Notes: generated by a model not told the origin, from the letters alone. Counted from the first letter of the stretch, positions 18,258 to 27,661 are shown. The stretch: DNA of 64,000 nucleotides from Lederbergia citrea (GCF_018343525.1 NZ_JAGYPH010000001.1:620001-684000), one strand, 5' to 3'. Program-made: numbers and translations.

Positions 18258-18440
18258 CAGACTGTAGACAAACTCAAAAAATGAGTTGTCTACAGTCTTT
18301 TTTATATAGGATAGAGCAGGTTTTCCGAAGCTTACCGCTCGCTTTCCGCGGGGCGAGCGCCGAGCCGCTTCGTCGCTACGCTCCTGCAGGGTCTCGGCTG
18401 TCTCGCATCTCCCGCAGGAGTCGAGCGGACGCTTCTCCAA
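18258..18440. repeat. GC-rich palindromic repeat with leading hairpin (type 3, copy 2)
   Basis: Same unit as 5488-5645: hairpin, then TTCCGAAGCTTACCGCTCGC and a GC-rich palindrome (GAGCCGCTTCGTCGCTACGC ... CCCGCAGGAGTCGAGCGGAC). Non-coding. Confidence 0.75.
18260..18304 (+). terminator. Terminator of ypfD, supplied by a repeat unit
   Basis: GACTGTAGACAAACTC pairs with GAGTTGTCTACAGTC, then TTTTTTT. A smaller hairpin (CTCCCG/CGGGAG, 18237-18254) precedes it. The main hairpin is the leading part of the type 3 repeat also found at 5488. Confidence 0.82.
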
Positions 18441-18539
18441 ACCAATAAAGTACTACATTTTACTTTTCTATTTACTCATTCATTTATTAATATGAAATTA
18501 AGACTACCTTTAGGTGATGGGAAATAATGACAACCAATT

Positions 18540-18830
18540 AGGTATCCTTACAATTGAACAATTTGTTCCACAAGGCCATTAGCTTGTAAATTGGACGCTG
18601 GAATTGATTTTAACTTCATTTATCCATTTTTCAAAAACCTTTAATCCTAACTGGGACGTCCTAGTATTGATTCCGTTGTCTTAATTAAGACTACGTGTAT
18701 TCAGTCTATATTTGGAATTCGCTTTATGCGTCAAACGATTAATGGAATTGAAACCAATATGGCTTATCGGTGGTTTTTAAGTTTCGGTTTTCATACAGAA
18801 GTGCCTCCCTTTTTAATTTTGGCTCTATAA
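18540..18830 (+). pseudogene. Remnant of an IS1182-family transposase (N-terminal part)
   Basis: Reading across frames gives EQFVPQGH near 18556, then AGIDFNFIYPF-like and, at 18695-18800, a run close to QYLFGIRSMRQTI, ELKPIWLIGGF/ETNMAYRWFL, FHTEVP. This order matches the start of IS1182-type transposases. Stops and frameshifts occur throughout and the catalytic part is absent. It lies between ypfD and yphA, together with two GC-rich repeats; no intact gene is present from 18230 to 19128. Confidence 0.7.
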
Positions 18831-18857
18831 AGATTGAATATTGATTTTTAGCAGTTT

Positions 18858-18988
18858 CCGTTGATTGGAGCGGAAGGCAGCGACTCCTGCGGGAAAAGCG
18901 CGTCTAGGTGAGACCCCGCAGGAGCGAAGCGACGAGGAGGCTTACCGACCGACCGCGGAAAGCGTCTGCCTGGAGCGGAAATCAACAG
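18858..18988. repeat. GC-rich palindromic repeat, type 1 (solo copy)
   Basis: CGTTGATTGGAGCGGAAGGC at the left and CTGGAGCGGAAATCAACAG at the right, with CGACTCCTGCGGG and CCCCGCAGGAGCGAAGCG inside. Same family as the palindromes inside the insertion elements but here without one. Confidence 0.78.
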
Positions 18989-19128
18989 TATTAATAGATC
19001 CTCACATTCAGAGGACTTTTTTGATCAGAACATTCGCTCTGGGCTCATCAAGGGCTTTCGCTTTTGTCTTTAATAATGATTAAATATTAAGCTCCTTCCC
19101 CATAATGATTAGTGGGAGGTGGCTTAAA

Positions 19129-19725
19129 TTGCCTGGAATGCTATATTTATTTATCGTATGGAGCATATGGATTATTTGCACTTTTATTATGGAAAAAAAT
19201 CTGCCTTATAGATGGACGATTGCAGCAATAGCCCTTATTCTCATCATTTTACAACCGACTGCAATTACAATTTTTTCAATGACTATAAGTGGACCTGCTC
19301 TTTTACTAATTCTTATTTGCTATTATTCAGTATCAAAGTTGAAAATGTCGAAACAGGTCTACGTGTTTTTTACCGTTTTAGCCTTAATGGTGGGCTATGC
19401 TGGTTTCCTTTTATTTGAAATGTATGACCCGGTTTGGATGATTATTGACAGGAGAATAATGGTTTCGTTTTTACTGTTTTTAATATCCTATCTTATATCT
19501 TCATCATCCTTAAGTACAAGGGTCATTGTTGTTGTATTGGGTACGCTCCAAGGTGAACTTCTATTTGCTGCAAGTTTGAATCGATTAGATATGCCATACT
19601 TAATTGGTTCAAAAGAATATCTTGATATTTTGGCTACAACAACTATATCCTTGATTATTGGCAACTATATTTACAAATTATATACACTGCCTAAACTGAA
19701 TAGAGAGAAAAAAATTTCCCATTAA
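19129..19725 (+). CDS. yphA: Membrane protein YphA
   Basis: 198 aa with about six membrane segments and no enzymatic motif; function unknown. Recognised from its position before der and its hydrophobic pattern. TTG 19129 is chosen because GGGAGGTGG lies 6 bp upstream and the length then agrees with the roughly 199 aa B. subtilis YphA; an ATG at 19105 would lie upstream of this site. The seaA (yphB) gene that follows yphA in B. subtilis is absent; only 148 bp separate yphA from der. Confidence 0.75.
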   Translation: MPGMLYLFIVWSIWIICTFIMEKNLPYRWTIAAIALILIILQPTAITIFSMTISGPALLLILICYYSVSKLKMSKQVYVFFTVLALMVGYAGFLLFEMYDPVWMIIDRRIMVSFLLFLISYLISSSSLSTRVIVVVLGTLQGELLFAASLNRLDMPYLIGSKEYLDILATTTISLIIGNYIYKLYTLPKLNREKKISH

Positions 19726-19755
19726 ACTGGGGGAATCGTTTGGATTTCTCATAAA

Positions 19756-19785
19756 TTGCCTTTTATAAAAGCAATATGATACGAT
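19756..19785 (+). promoter_or_regulatory. Candidate sigma-A promoter of der
   Basis: TTGCCT (19756-19761), 18 bp spacer, TACGAT (19780-19785) with an extended TGA element directly before the -10. Confidence 0.55.
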
Positions 19786-19873
19786 TTGATAGAAAAATGA
19801 AGGATTTTAGTTCTTCTTTTCCACAAGGTAATTGATTTCGTTAATTAAAAATAAAGCGAGTGAGTGATTGAAT

Positions 19874-21184
19874 ATGGCTAAACCAACAGTGGCGATTGTA
19901 GGACGCCCAAATGTAGGGAAATCAACAATTTTTAATAGAATCGTGGGAGAACGTGTCTCCATTGTAGAAGACACACCTGGTGTAACAAGAGATCGAATTT
20001 ACGGAGTTGGAGATTGGCTTACGCATGAATTTCATCTTATTGATACTGGAGGAATCGAAATAGGAGATGCTCCATTTTTAGAGGAAATTCGTCAACAAGC
20101 AGAAATTGCAATTGAGGAAGCGGATGTGATTATCTTTATCGTGAATAGCCGCGAGGGAGTTACTTCCGCAGATGAAGAAGTAGCGAAAATATTATATCGT
20201 TCCAAAAAACCGGTTGTTTTAGCAGTAAACAAAGTAGATAACCCAGAAATGCGAGCAGAAATATACGATTTTTACGCCCTTGGTTTTGACGAGCCATTTC
20301 CAATTTCCGGTTCACACGGACTTGGTCTTGGAGACCTTCTTGACGAAGTAGTCAAGAACTTTCCTCGTATCGAAGAAGAGGAAATAGATGAGGATATCAT
20401 TAAATTTAGTTTGATTGGTAGGCCGAATGTAGGTAAATCCTCAATTGTAAATGCACTTCTTGGTGAAGATCGAGTTATTGTAAGCGATATTGCTGGAACT
20501 ACAAGGGATGCTGTGGATACGCCCTATGAATTTGATGGGCAAGAGTATGTCATTATTGATACTGCCGGGATGCGGAAAAAAGGAAAGGTTTATGAATCTA
20601 CTGAGAAATATAGTGTGTTAAGAGCTTTAAAAGCGATTGATCGTTCTGATGTCGTGCTTGTCGTGCTTAATGGAGAAGAAGGAATTCAGGAGCAAGACAA
20701 AAAAATTGCTGGTTATGCTCATGAAGCGGGAAGAGCAGTAATCATTGTCGTAAATAAATGGGATGCTGTTGAAAAAGATGAAAAGACAATGAATAAATTT
20801 GAAGAGCAAATAAGGGAGCATTTTCTGTTTCTTGATTATGCGCCAATTGTCTTTGTGTCCGCAAAAACACGTAAAAGATTGACAAACTTACTGCCTGCGA
20901 TTCAAAAGGTTAGTGAAAATCATTCCTTGAGAGTTCAGTCAAGTATCCTAAATGAAGTGATTGTCGACGCTGTTGCAATGAATCCTACGCCTTCCGATAA
21001 AGGGCGCAGATTGAAAATCTATTATGTGACTCAAGTGGCAATTAAACCACCAACTTTTGTTGTTTTTGTGAACGATCCGGAAATCATGCATTTTTCATAT
21101 GAAAGATTTTTGCAAAATAGGATCAGGGATGCTTTTGGGTTTGAAGGGACGCCAATTCGAATTATTACAAGACAGAGAAAATAG
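19874..21184 (+). CDS. der: Ribosome-assembly GTPase Der (EngA)
   Basis: 436 aa, the exact B. subtilis length. Essential GTPase for 50S subunit maturation with two tandem G domains and a KH-like C-terminus. First GTPase: GRPNVGKS (10-17), [16 protein letters not shown]; second: GRPNVGKS near residue 180, [25 protein letters not shown] 19874 is preferred to an in-frame TTG two codons upstream, as the protein then begins [12 protein letters not shown]. gpsA follows after 12 bp. Confidence 0.97.
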   Translation: MAKPTVAIVGRPNVGKSTIFNRIVGERVSIVEDTPGVTRDRIYGVGDWLTHEFHLIDTGGIEIGDAPFLEEIRQQAEIAIEEADVIIFIVNSREGVTSADEEVAKILYRSKKPVVLAVNKVDNPEMRAEIYDFYALGFDEPFPISGSHGLGLGDLLDEVVKNFPRIEEEEIDEDIIKFSLIGRPNVGKSSIVNALLGEDRVIVSDIAGTTRDAVDTPYEFDGQEYVIIDTAGMRKKGKVYESTEKYSVLRALKAIDRSDVVLVVLNGEEGIQEQDKKIAGYAHEAGRAVIIVVNKWDAVEKDEKTMNKFEEQIREHFLFLDYAPIVFVSAKTRKRLTNLLPAIQKVSENHSLRVQSSILNEVIVDAVAMNPTPSDKGRRLKIYYVTQVAIKPPTFVVFVNDPEIMHFSYERFLQNRIRDAFGFEGTPIRIITRQRK

Positions 21185-21196
21185 GAAGGAAAGACG

Positions 21197-22261
21197 GTGA
21201 ATATATTGGAACAAGGTAATGAAAAACTGGCGGTTATTGGTGCTGGAAGCTGGGGTACAGCACTTGCGATTGTCTTGGCTGATAACGGTCACCACGTCAA
21301 CATTTGGTGTAGAAATGAAGAACAAAAAAAAGAAATAAACGAAAAACATACGAATCACAAATATTTACCTGATATAATCCTGCCGGAATCTATCATTGCT
21401 CATCATTCGCTGCATGATGCAATAGATGGTGTAGAAACAGTTATTATTGCTGTTCCTACCAAAGCAATTAGGGATATCGTCAAGGAAATATCAAATTTAC
21501 AAACGAATCCAATGACTTTTGTCCACGTCAGCAAAGGGATTGAGCCAGACACATTGCTCCGAATTTCTGAAATGATTGAGCAAGAGGCGTCTAAAGATAT
21601 ACTTAAAGACATCGTTGTTCTTTCAGGGCCTAGTCATGCTGAAGAAGTCAGTTTAAGACATCCAACAACTGTCACTGTTTCATCAAAAAATATGTCAGCT
21701 GCTGAAAAAATTCAAGACTTATTCATGAATCAACATTTCCGCGTTTATACGAACGCCGATATTGTCGGTGTTGAAATTGGTGGTGCACTAAAAAATATCA
21801 TTGCGCTTGCTGCGGGCATATCCGATGGCTTAGGCTATGGTGACAATGCAAAAGCAGCCTTAATAACACGGGGCCTAGCAGAAATTTCCCGCCTTGGAAC
21901 AAAAATGGGCGCCAATCCATTAACATTTTCAGGTTTAGCCGGAATCGGGGATTTAATAGTCACTTGCACAAGTGTTCATTCTCGTAACTGGAGAGCTGGA
22001 AATATGCTTGGGAAAGGTCAAAAACTAGAGGAAGTCCTTGAAAATATGGGAATGGTTGTAGAAGGTGTCAGAACGACTAAAGCTGCAAAACAACTTGCAC
22101 AAAAATATGAATGTAAAATGCCGATTACTGAAATTTTATATTCCATTCTTTTTAATGGTGTCAATGCAAAAGTGGGTGTAGAAAAATTAATGGCTCGTTT
22201 AAAAACAAATGAAATGGAAGATCTTGTCGATATTTTAAGCGAACAGATGGAACAGCTGTAG
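21197..22261 (+). CDS. gpsA: Glycerol-3-phosphate dehydrogenase [NAD(P)+]
   Basis: 354 aa. Reduces dihydroxyacetone phosphate to sn-glycerol-3-phosphate for phospholipid synthesis. N-terminal nucleotide-binding motif [12 protein letters not shown]; catalytic Lys in [28 protein letters not shown] in the C-terminal helical domain. GTG 21197 sits 4-6 bp after AAGGAAAG. Co-transcribed with der. Confidence 0.95.
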   Translation: MNILEQGNEKLAVIGAGSWGTALAIVLADNGHHVNIWCRNEEQKKEINEKHTNHKYLPDIILPESIIAHHSLHDAIDGVETVIIAVPTKAIRDIVKEISNLQTNPMTFVHVSKGIEPDTLLRISEMIEQEASKDILKDIVVLSGPSHAEEVSLRHPTTVTVSSKNMSAAEKIQDLFMNQHFRVYTNADIVGVEIGGALKNIIALAAGISDGLGYGDNAKAALITRGLAEISRLGTKMGANPLTFSGLAGIGDLIVTCTSVHSRNWRAGNMLGKGQKLEEVLENMGMVVEGVRTTKAAKQLAQKYECKMPITEILYSILFNGVNAKVGVEKLMARLKTNEMEDLVDILSEQMEQL

Positions 22262-22354
22262 TGGACTAGGCAAACGATGATGCGTTCTAATCGAAAATGC
22301 ATATAATGCTTTGAAGTATATTGCTTAAACAGGTGGATGGGGATCACTTGTCAT

Positions 22355-22392
22355 ACATGAAGCAAGGGGGTACCCTTTGCTTCATGCTTTTT
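22355..22392 (+). terminator. Terminator of der-gpsA
   Basis: ATGAAGCAAAGGG-like stem: ATGAAGCAAGGGGG / CCCTTTGCTTCAT around GTAC, followed by GCTTTTTG. Confidence 0.8.
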
Positions 22393-22492
22393 GTCCGCCA
22401 AACTGTCATTTTTTTAAAGTCTTAAGGCTAATATGAAATGATATAATAACAACTATCGTTTAATTGTTGAAAAAGCAACGGAGGAAAAATAT

Positions 22493-22693
22493 ATGTCACC
22501 ATCTATGCAAAAAATGTGGATTTCGATTATTGCCATGATATTATTGGCTTTGGCGATGTTTACTATATACATAAGCCGCTATAAATTGAATAAAGGTTTT
22601 TTGAAAGTAGTTACCGCAATAACTGCCTGGTTATTCATGCTTATTGGTGGACTGCTAATGCTTTTTGTTGTTTTAACCGGGCCGACAAGCTAA
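22493..22693 (+). CDS. yphE: Small membrane protein YphE (DUF2768)
   Basis: 66 aa with two membrane segments (about residues 8-28 and 38-62) joined by a short positive loop (SRYKLNKG). Function unknown; belongs by position and pattern to the DUF2768/YphE group. Ribosome site GGAGG precedes ATG 22493. An extended -10 (TGATATAAT, 22438-22446) lies upstream. Confidence 0.8.
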   Translation: MSPSMQKMWISIIAMILLALAMFTIYISRYKLNKGFLKVVTAITAWLFMLIGGLLMLFVVLTGPTS

Positions 22694-22747
22694 ACGGGCT
22701 ATCGGTCTAGTAATGATAACATAAGCAAGAAGGCAGAAAGGTTGTGC

Positions 22748-23461
22748 ATGAAAGTGAAAACAATAATGAATGTATCTGTGGTTTTTATAGCAGCTTTTTT
22801 TTTGTCGGGGTGTATGTATCCTAAAGACAGATTAGCAGAAAATCGAATTCCTTATGAGGATCAAATCCAGTCTGTTCAAAATGCAGTTGATCATTATCAA
22901 GAAGCAACGAATGGATTATTGCCAATCAAAACACGTGATATGGAAACGCCGATCTATTTAAAATACCCTATTGAATTTTCAAAACTTGCCCCTCAATTTT
23001 TATCTGGGCCCCCGGGGAATGCTTATGAGAGTGGTGGGGTTTTTCAATATGTGTTAATAAATGTTGAAGAAAACCCAACGGTAAAGGTGTTCGATTTACG
23101 CATTGCTGAAAAAATTAGGGAATTGAAAATGAGGATTCAAGCCCAAGGTTATCCTCCTTTTAAAGATGCAATATCAGACAATGTATACACTCTTGACTAT
23201 GAGAAGTTGGGATATAAGGGTGAACAATATATTATTTCACCATATACGAATAATAATTTGCCTTTAATCATTTCTGGACAAGGGGAATTATATGTTGATT
23301 ATATAAGTGATTTATTTCTCGCTTTGCAAGAAAATGGACAAAAATATGAAGAGGGTGAGGATATATTACATATTCTTGCAGAACAATCACCAGTCGTTCC
23401 CGCCTATGCTTTGCCTTATACGGTAAATAAACATAATGAACCGATTTACATGCCTAAATAG
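22748..23461 (+). CDS. yphF: Putative lipoprotein YphF
   Basis: 237 aa. N-terminal signal ends in the lipobox LSGC, so Cys near residue 21 should be lipidated and the protein held on the outer face of the membrane. Otherwise no recognised domain; the position between yphE and spoIVA and the length match YphF. ATG 22748 chosen (AAAGG upstream); a TTG two codons earlier is possible. Terminator follows. Confidence 0.82.
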   Translation: MKVKTIMNVSVVFIAAFFLSGCMYPKDRLAENRIPYEDQIQSVQNAVDHYQEATNGLLPIKTRDMETPIYLKYPIEFSKLAPQFLSGPPGNAYESGGVFQYVLINVEENPTVKVFDLRIAEKIRELKMRIQAQGYPPFKDAISDNVYTLDYEKLGYKGEQYIISPYTNNNLPLIISGQGELYVDYISDLFLALQENGQKYEEGEDILHILAEQSPVVPAYALPYTVNKHNEPIYMPK

Positions 23462-23464
23462 GAA

Positions 23465-23508
23465 TAATCCTTCTTTCACTCAATATAATGTGGAAGAAGG
23501 ATTTTTTA
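23465..23508 (+). terminator. Terminator of yphF
   Basis: AATCCTTCTT pairs with AAGAAGGATT, followed by TTTTATTTT. Confidence 0.85.
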
Positions 23509-23618
23509 TTTTAAATTTTATTATTGGTATAACAGAATCGGACAACATCATAAACATATATTGTCCAATCATTAATTAAATGATTTGTCCCTTGAACTCA
23601 ATGATAGGAGGGAATCTC

Positions 23619-25097
23619 TTGGAAAAGGTGGATATTTTTAAAGATATTGCTGAAAGAACCGGCGGAGACATTTATTTGGGAGTAGTGGGAGCTGTTCGTA
23701 CAGGAAAATCCACATTTATAAAAAAATTTATGGAACTTGCTGTATTGCCAAACATTAGAAGTGAGGCAGATAGGGCAAGGGCGCAAGATGAACTTCCCCA
23801 AAGTGCTGCAGGTAGGACAATCATGACGACAGAGCCTAAATTTGTACCTAATCAGGCGGTCTCGGTACAGGTTGACGATGGGCTTGAAGTCAATGTCCGG
23901 CTTGTTGATTGTGTAGGCTATACAGTGCCAGGTGCGAAAGGTTATGAAGATGAAAACGGACCTCGAATGATTAATACTCCATGGTACGAAGAACCGATAT
24001 CTTTTCATGAAGCTGCAGAAATCGGAACGAGGAAGGTAATACAGGAACATTCAGTACTTGGAGTAGTTGTTACAACTGATGGTACAATCGGAGAAATCCC
24101 GCGCTCTGATTATGTAGAAGCCGAGGAACGGGTGATAGAAGAATTAAAAGAAGTCGGAAAACCGTTTATCATGGTTGTCAATTCATCTAAGCCACACCAT
24201 AATGAAACAGAGGCGCTACGGAACAAACTGGAAGAGAAATATGATATTCCTGTGCTTGCGATGTCTGTAGAGGCTATGAGAGAGTCAGACGTTATGAATG
24301 TACTCCGTGAAGCACTTTATGAATTCCCAGTTCTAGAGGTCAATGTAAATTTACCGAGCTGGGTGATGGTGTTAAAGGATAATCATTGGCTTCGGACAAA
24401 TTACCAAAATGCCGTTAAAGAAACGGTAAAAGACATTAAACGACTACGCGATGTAGACAGAGTTGTGCAACAATTTAATGAGTTTGAATTTATTGAAAAT
24501 GCTGGTTTAGCAGGGATGGATATGGGGCAAGGCATAGCTGAAATAGATTTATATGCTCCAGACGACTTATACGATCATGTTCTAAAAGAAATCGTCGGAG
24601 TTGAAGTAAGAGGTAAAGATCATTTGCTGGAATTAATGCAGGAATTTGCTGAAGCTAAACGTGAGTATGATCAAGTCTCGGATGCGTTAGTAATGGTTAA
24701 GCAAACAGGATATGGAATTGCAGCACCATCCTTAGCAGATATGAGCCTTGATGAACCGGAAATTATTAGACAAGGCGCGCGTTTCGGTGTCAGGTTAAAG
24801 GCTGTAGCGCCATCCATTCATATGATAAAAGTCGATGTTGAATCTGAATTCGCCCCGATTATTGGAACTGAGAAACAAAGCGAAGAGCTTGTCCGATATT
24901 TAATGCAGGATTTTGAAGATGATCCATTATCAATATGGAATTCCGATATTTTTGGAAGAAGCTTAAGTTCTCTAGTTAGAGAAGGCATTCAAGCTAAAAT
25001 AGCCATGATGCCTGAGAATGCTAGATATAAGCTAAAAGAAACATTAGAACGGATTATCAATGAAGGCTCCGGTGGCTTAATTGCGATAATTTTATAA
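23619..25097 (+). CDS. spoIVA: Stage IV sporulation protein A, coat-basement ATPase
   Basis: 492 aa, identical in length to B. subtilis SpoIVA. ATP-driven polymerising protein that forms the platform for the spore coat on the forespore surface. Walker A motif GAVRTGKST (K30), switch region DCVGYTVPGAKG, and the highly conserved C-terminus ENARYKLKETLERIINEGSGG that binds SpoVM-decorated membrane. The start is TTG 23619 after AGGAGGG; in-frame codons back to 23580 precede that site and are rejected. Monocistronic with its own terminator. Confidence 0.97.
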   Translation: MEKVDIFKDIAERTGGDIYLGVVGAVRTGKSTFIKKFMELAVLPNIRSEADRARAQDELPQSAAGRTIMTTEPKFVPNQAVSVQVDDGLEVNVRLVDCVGYTVPGAKGYEDENGPRMINTPWYEEPISFHEAAEIGTRKVIQEHSVLGVVVTTDGTIGEIPRSDYVEAEERVIEELKEVGKPFIMVVNSSKPHHNETEALRNKLEEKYDIPVLAMSVEAMRESDVMNVLREALYEFPVLEVNVNLPSWVMVLKDNHWLRTNYQNAVKETVKDIKRLRDVDRVVQQFNEFEFIENAGLAGMDMGQGIAEIDLYAPDDLYDHVLKEIVGVEVRGKDHLLELMQEFAEAKREYDQVSDALVMVKQTGYGIAAPSLADMSLDEPEIIRQGARFGVRLKAVAPSIHMIKVDVESEFAPIIGTEKQSEELVRYLMQDFEDDPLSIWNSDIFGRSLSSLVREGIQAKIAMMPENARYKLKETLERIINEGSGGLIAIIL

Positions 25098-25108
25098 GGG
25101 AATTTAAT

Positions 25109-25150
25109 GGAAAAGATGCCGAATATGACGATATTCGGCATCTTTTCCAT
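25109..25150 (+). terminator. Terminator of spoIVA
   Basis: AAAAGATGCCGAATAT pairs perfectly with ATATTCGGCATCTTTT across GACG. Confidence 0.88.
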
Positions 25151-25344
25151 ATATTACGCCTTTTATTCTTGCTAACACAATTTTAATATGATAATCTTTT
25201 AAAAGAATTGCTGTTAAATCCTTTATTTACCGGTCATTCTAACGATTTCTTTCATTTTCTATGTTTAGAAATCCTAATAATTGTTCACAAATGTAGTAGC
25301 AGTTGCGGAACAAGATCTCTCTATCTTGGGAGGAGGTGAATGGT

Positions 25345-25617
25345 ATGAACAAAACTGAACTAATCAATTCTGTTGCAGAATCAACTGAACTATCTAAGAA
25401 AGATGCAACTAAGGCTGTTGATGCTGTTTTCCAATCAATTCAAGATGCACTCGCTAATGGCGATAAAGTAGCTCTTATCGGTTTTGGAAACTTTGAAGTG
25501 CGTGAGCGTGCTGCCCGTAAAGGTCGCAATCCACAAACTGGAGAAGAAATCGAAATCGCAGCAAGCAAAGTTCCTGCGTTCAAACCAGGAAAAGCTCTTA
25601 AAGATGCTGTGAAATAA
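25345..25617 (+). CDS. hbs: DNA-binding protein HU
   Basis: 90 aa. Nucleoid protein; begins [12 protein letters not shown] and has the HU signature [21 protein letters not shown] forming the DNA-binding arm. ATG 25345 follows GGGAGGAGGTGAATGG, a strong ribosome site fitting an abundant protein. Its mRNA runs into the structured repeat at 25645 and the terminator at 25797. Confidence 0.97.
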   Translation: MNKTELINSVAESTELSKKDATKAVDAVFQSIQDALANGDKVALIGFGNFEVRERAARKGRNPQTGEEIEIAASKVPAFKPGKALKDAVK

Positions 25618-25644
25618 TTACATACATTCTTTTGAGCGTATGAA

Positions 25645-25793
25645 GAAAAGCATAAGCGCCCGTTTAGCGACGTACGGACTGGAGGGACTCTGACGAGATA
25701 AAGGAAACACGGTGAGTCCGTAGGACGAACCGATGTTGACTTATCGTAGGAGGAGTTCTGAAGTCCGCTAGTCGCTGGGCGCTGGAGCTAGAC
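25645..25793 (+). repeat. Structured Bacillaceae-type intergenic repeat, full copy (about 150 bp)
   Basis: Three successive pairings close the unit: AGCGCCC (25655-25661) with GGGCGCT (25777-25783), AGCGAC (25666-25671) with GTCGCT (25771-25776), CGGACT (25675-25680) with AGTCCG (25762-25767). Inside are a hairpin GGACTC/GAGTCC (25685-25690, 25714-25719) and a short CGAT/ATCG hairpin. No reading frame. Edge pieces of the same family (AAGAAAAGCGGAAGCGCC and the like) recur at 43832, 50407 (inverted) and 56761. Confidence 0.75.
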
Positions 25794-25796
25794 AAA

Positions 25797-25833
25797 AAAA
25801 GGACCGCCAATCGGCGGTTCCTTTTTTATTTTA
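25797..25833 (+). terminator. Terminator behind hbs and the repeat
   Basis: AAGGACCGCC pairs with GGCGGTTCCTT across AATC, followed by TTTT. Confidence 0.9.
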
Positions 25834-25889
25834 AATCTGACATATGCTAATATTGAACTACGATTATTTAACAACCAGGAGGATAAAGC

Positions 25890-26456
25890 ATGAAAGAAGT
25901 AAACCGCCCTCAAATTGAAGAAGCCGTTCGGATGATTTTGGAAGCGATCGGGGAAGATCCTTCTAGAGAGGGATTATTGGATACTCCAAAGCGGGTAGCC
26001 AAAATGTATGAAGAAGTATTTTCCGGGCTTGGGAAAAACCCTGAAGAATACTTTGCAACTATTTTCGGCGAAGAACATGAAGAATTAGTACTCGTAAAAG
26101 ATATTCCTTTTTTCTCTATGTGCGAACATCATCTTGTGCCTTTTTTCGGAAAAGCGCATGTTGCCTATATACCGCAAAATGGAAAAGTAGCAGGCTTAAG
26201 CAAACTTGCTAGAGCAGTTGAAACAGTAGCAGCTAGGCCCCAGCTTCAAGAAAGAATTACCTCCACTGTAGCAAATGTAATGATGAAAAAACTTGAACCG
26301 CATGGAGTAATGGTAATATTGGAAGCTGAACATATGTGCATGACAATGAGAGGCATTAAAAAGCCTGGTGCTAAAACCGTGACCTCAGCAGTAAGGGGCA
26401 TATTTGCCACTGACAGCCAAGCGCGTTCTGAAGTACTTTCCTTGTTGAAAGAATAG
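25890..26456 (+). CDS. folE: GTP cyclohydrolase I
   Basis: 188 aa. First step of folate synthesis, GTP to dihydroneopterin triphosphate. Zinc and active-site motifs: [22 protein letters not shown] and [14 protein letters not shown] 25890 after AGGAGG. 26 bp before mtrB, the folE-mtrB pair seen in B. subtilis. Confidence 0.96.
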   Translation: MKEVNRPQIEEAVRMILEAIGEDPSREGLLDTPKRVAKMYEEVFSGLGKNPEEYFATIFGEEHEELVLVKDIPFFSMCEHHLVPFFGKAHVAYIPQNGKVAGLSKLARAVETVAARPQLQERITSTVANVMMKKLEPHGVMVILEAEHMCMTMRGIKKPGAKTVTSAVRGIFATDSQARSEVLSLLKE

Positions 26457-26482
26457 ATAAAGTCAATATTTGAGGTGAAAGA

Positions 26483-26716
26483 ATGAAAAGTGGAAATGGA
26501 CAATCAGATTTCATCATAATTAAAGCTTTAAAAGATGGGGTTAACGTAATTGGATTAACAAGAGGTTCAGATACTAGATTTCACCATGCAGAGAAGCTAG
26601 ACGAAGGGGAAGTCATGATTGCCCAGTTTACTGAACATACCTCTGCAATTAAAATTAGAGGCCAGGCAAACATTATTACATCGTTTGGTGAAGTTGACAG
26701 TGAAGGTTCGAAATAA
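26483..26716 (+). CDS. mtrB: trp RNA-binding attenuation protein (TRAP)
   Basis: 77 aa. Forms an 11-mer that binds tryptophan and then (G/U)AG repeats in trp leader RNA. The RNA/tryptophan-binding stretches [18 protein letters not shown] and [14 protein letters not shown] are intact. Second gene of folE-mtrB. A 9-bp inverted repeat (GACAGTGAA/TTCACTGTC, 26696-26731) spans its stop codon but lacks a T-run. No trp operon lies in this window, although in B. subtilis it lies just downstream. Confidence 0.96.
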   Translation: MKSGNGQSDFIIIKALKDGVNVIGLTRGSDTRFHHAEKLDEGEVMIAQFTEHTSAIKIRGQANIITSFGEVDSEGSK

Positions 26717-26775
26717 ATGCTTTCACTGTCAATAAAAGTAGGTATTTTCTCTGGTCGCCATGTAATACTTCATTA

Positions 26776-26784
26776 TGCTATAAT
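26776..26784 (+). promoter_or_regulatory. Extended -10 element before hepS
   Basis: TGCTATAAT, an extended -10 with perfect TATAAT, 57 bp before hepS. No good -35 is seen. Confidence 0.4.
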
Positions 26785-26841
26785 TATATTTATATACATA
26801 AGAACGGCGTTATTACTTGTTATGGAAATGAGGCTTCAATC

Positions 26842-27642
26842 ATGCCGGTTTGTGATCATGAGCAGCAAGTAGATTTAATTAAGAAAAAACTAAAGAAAAA
26901 AAGCTATCACCACTATTTTAGCAATCATATTGGACAACCTGAGCTCGATGAAGATCGAATCCTTCTTCTCACTTGTTCTCTTCAAATGTCTAACTTGCCT
27001 AAAGAAGAGCGTGAAGCATATATTACAGCATCAATGTTTGCACAGCTTGCATTGGATACTCATGATAATGTAGCTAGCCCCACTGTATCCAAAAAGCAAA
27101 GGCAGCTTGCTGTATTAGCTGGTGATTATTATAGCGGAATGTATTACAACCTATTAGCGGAGTTACACAATATAGATCTTATTAAATCACTTGCTACAGC
27201 GATTAAAATAACGAATGAGCAAAAAATATTATTGTATCGCTATAAAGGGGAGAGTATTGAAACCTTTATTAATAGCATTAAAAGAGTAGAGTCTGCTCTT
27301 ATTGAACAATTTTGCATGCATTTTCATAATTCGGCACAATATCTCAGCTTTGCAATCGAGTTTTTATTCTTTAAAAAAATGGTTTCAGAACTAGAACAAT
27401 TTAAAAAAGGGTCTTCATCAATTTTTATAAGTGGATTAATACAATACTACCAACCGGGTACGACTGATTTGAACAACTTATCCGATGATGAAAAAGAAAA
27501 AATCATAACTGAATGCCATCGATTTATTAAAGAATCACAAAAAAAAATGGAAAATATGATAAGAGTATTGCCTGATCTGCCATCGATACTGCATGTACGT
27601 ATCGATGATTTGGCATCACGTTATCAAAAGTCTTGCTTATAG
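26842..27642 (+). CDS. hepS: Heptaprenyl diphosphate synthase component I
   Basis: 266 aa. Small, non-catalytic subunit that sets the chain length of the C35 product made with HepT for the menaquinone side chain. Poorly conserved family; recognised by its central stretch ([29 protein letters not shown]) and by the hepS-menG-hepT order. ATG 26842 after GGAAATGAGG. Confidence 0.9.
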   Translation: MPVCDHEQQVDLIKKKLKKKSYHHYFSNHIGQPELDEDRILLLTCSLQMSNLPKEEREAYITASMFAQLALDTHDNVASPTVSKKQRQLAVLAGDYYSGMYYNLLAELHNIDLIKSLATAIKITNEQKILLYRYKGESIETFINSIKRVESALIEQFCMHFHNSAQYLSFAIEFLFFKKMVSELEQFKKGSSSIFISGLIQYYQPGTTDLNNLSDDEKEKIITECHRFIKESQKKMENMIRVLPDLPSILHVRIDDLASRYQKSCL

Positions 27643-27661
27643 GTGGAGAAAGGTGACAATC

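Noticed and set aside
18865..19083. 72-codon frame over the solo type 1 palindrome
   Set aside because: Composed of repeat sequence and spacer, no ribosome site, no recognisable protein.
25689..25710. Hammerhead-ribozyme-like string CTGACGAG ... GGAAAC in the hbs-folE repeat
   Set aside because: The core lacks a stem II between the two motifs, and the surrounding pairings form a simple closed structure without the third stem and cleavage site.
26695..26732. Inverted repeat across the mtrB stop as a terminator
   Set aside because: The 9-bp stem is good but is followed by AATAAAAG and not by a T-run, so termination is doubtful.
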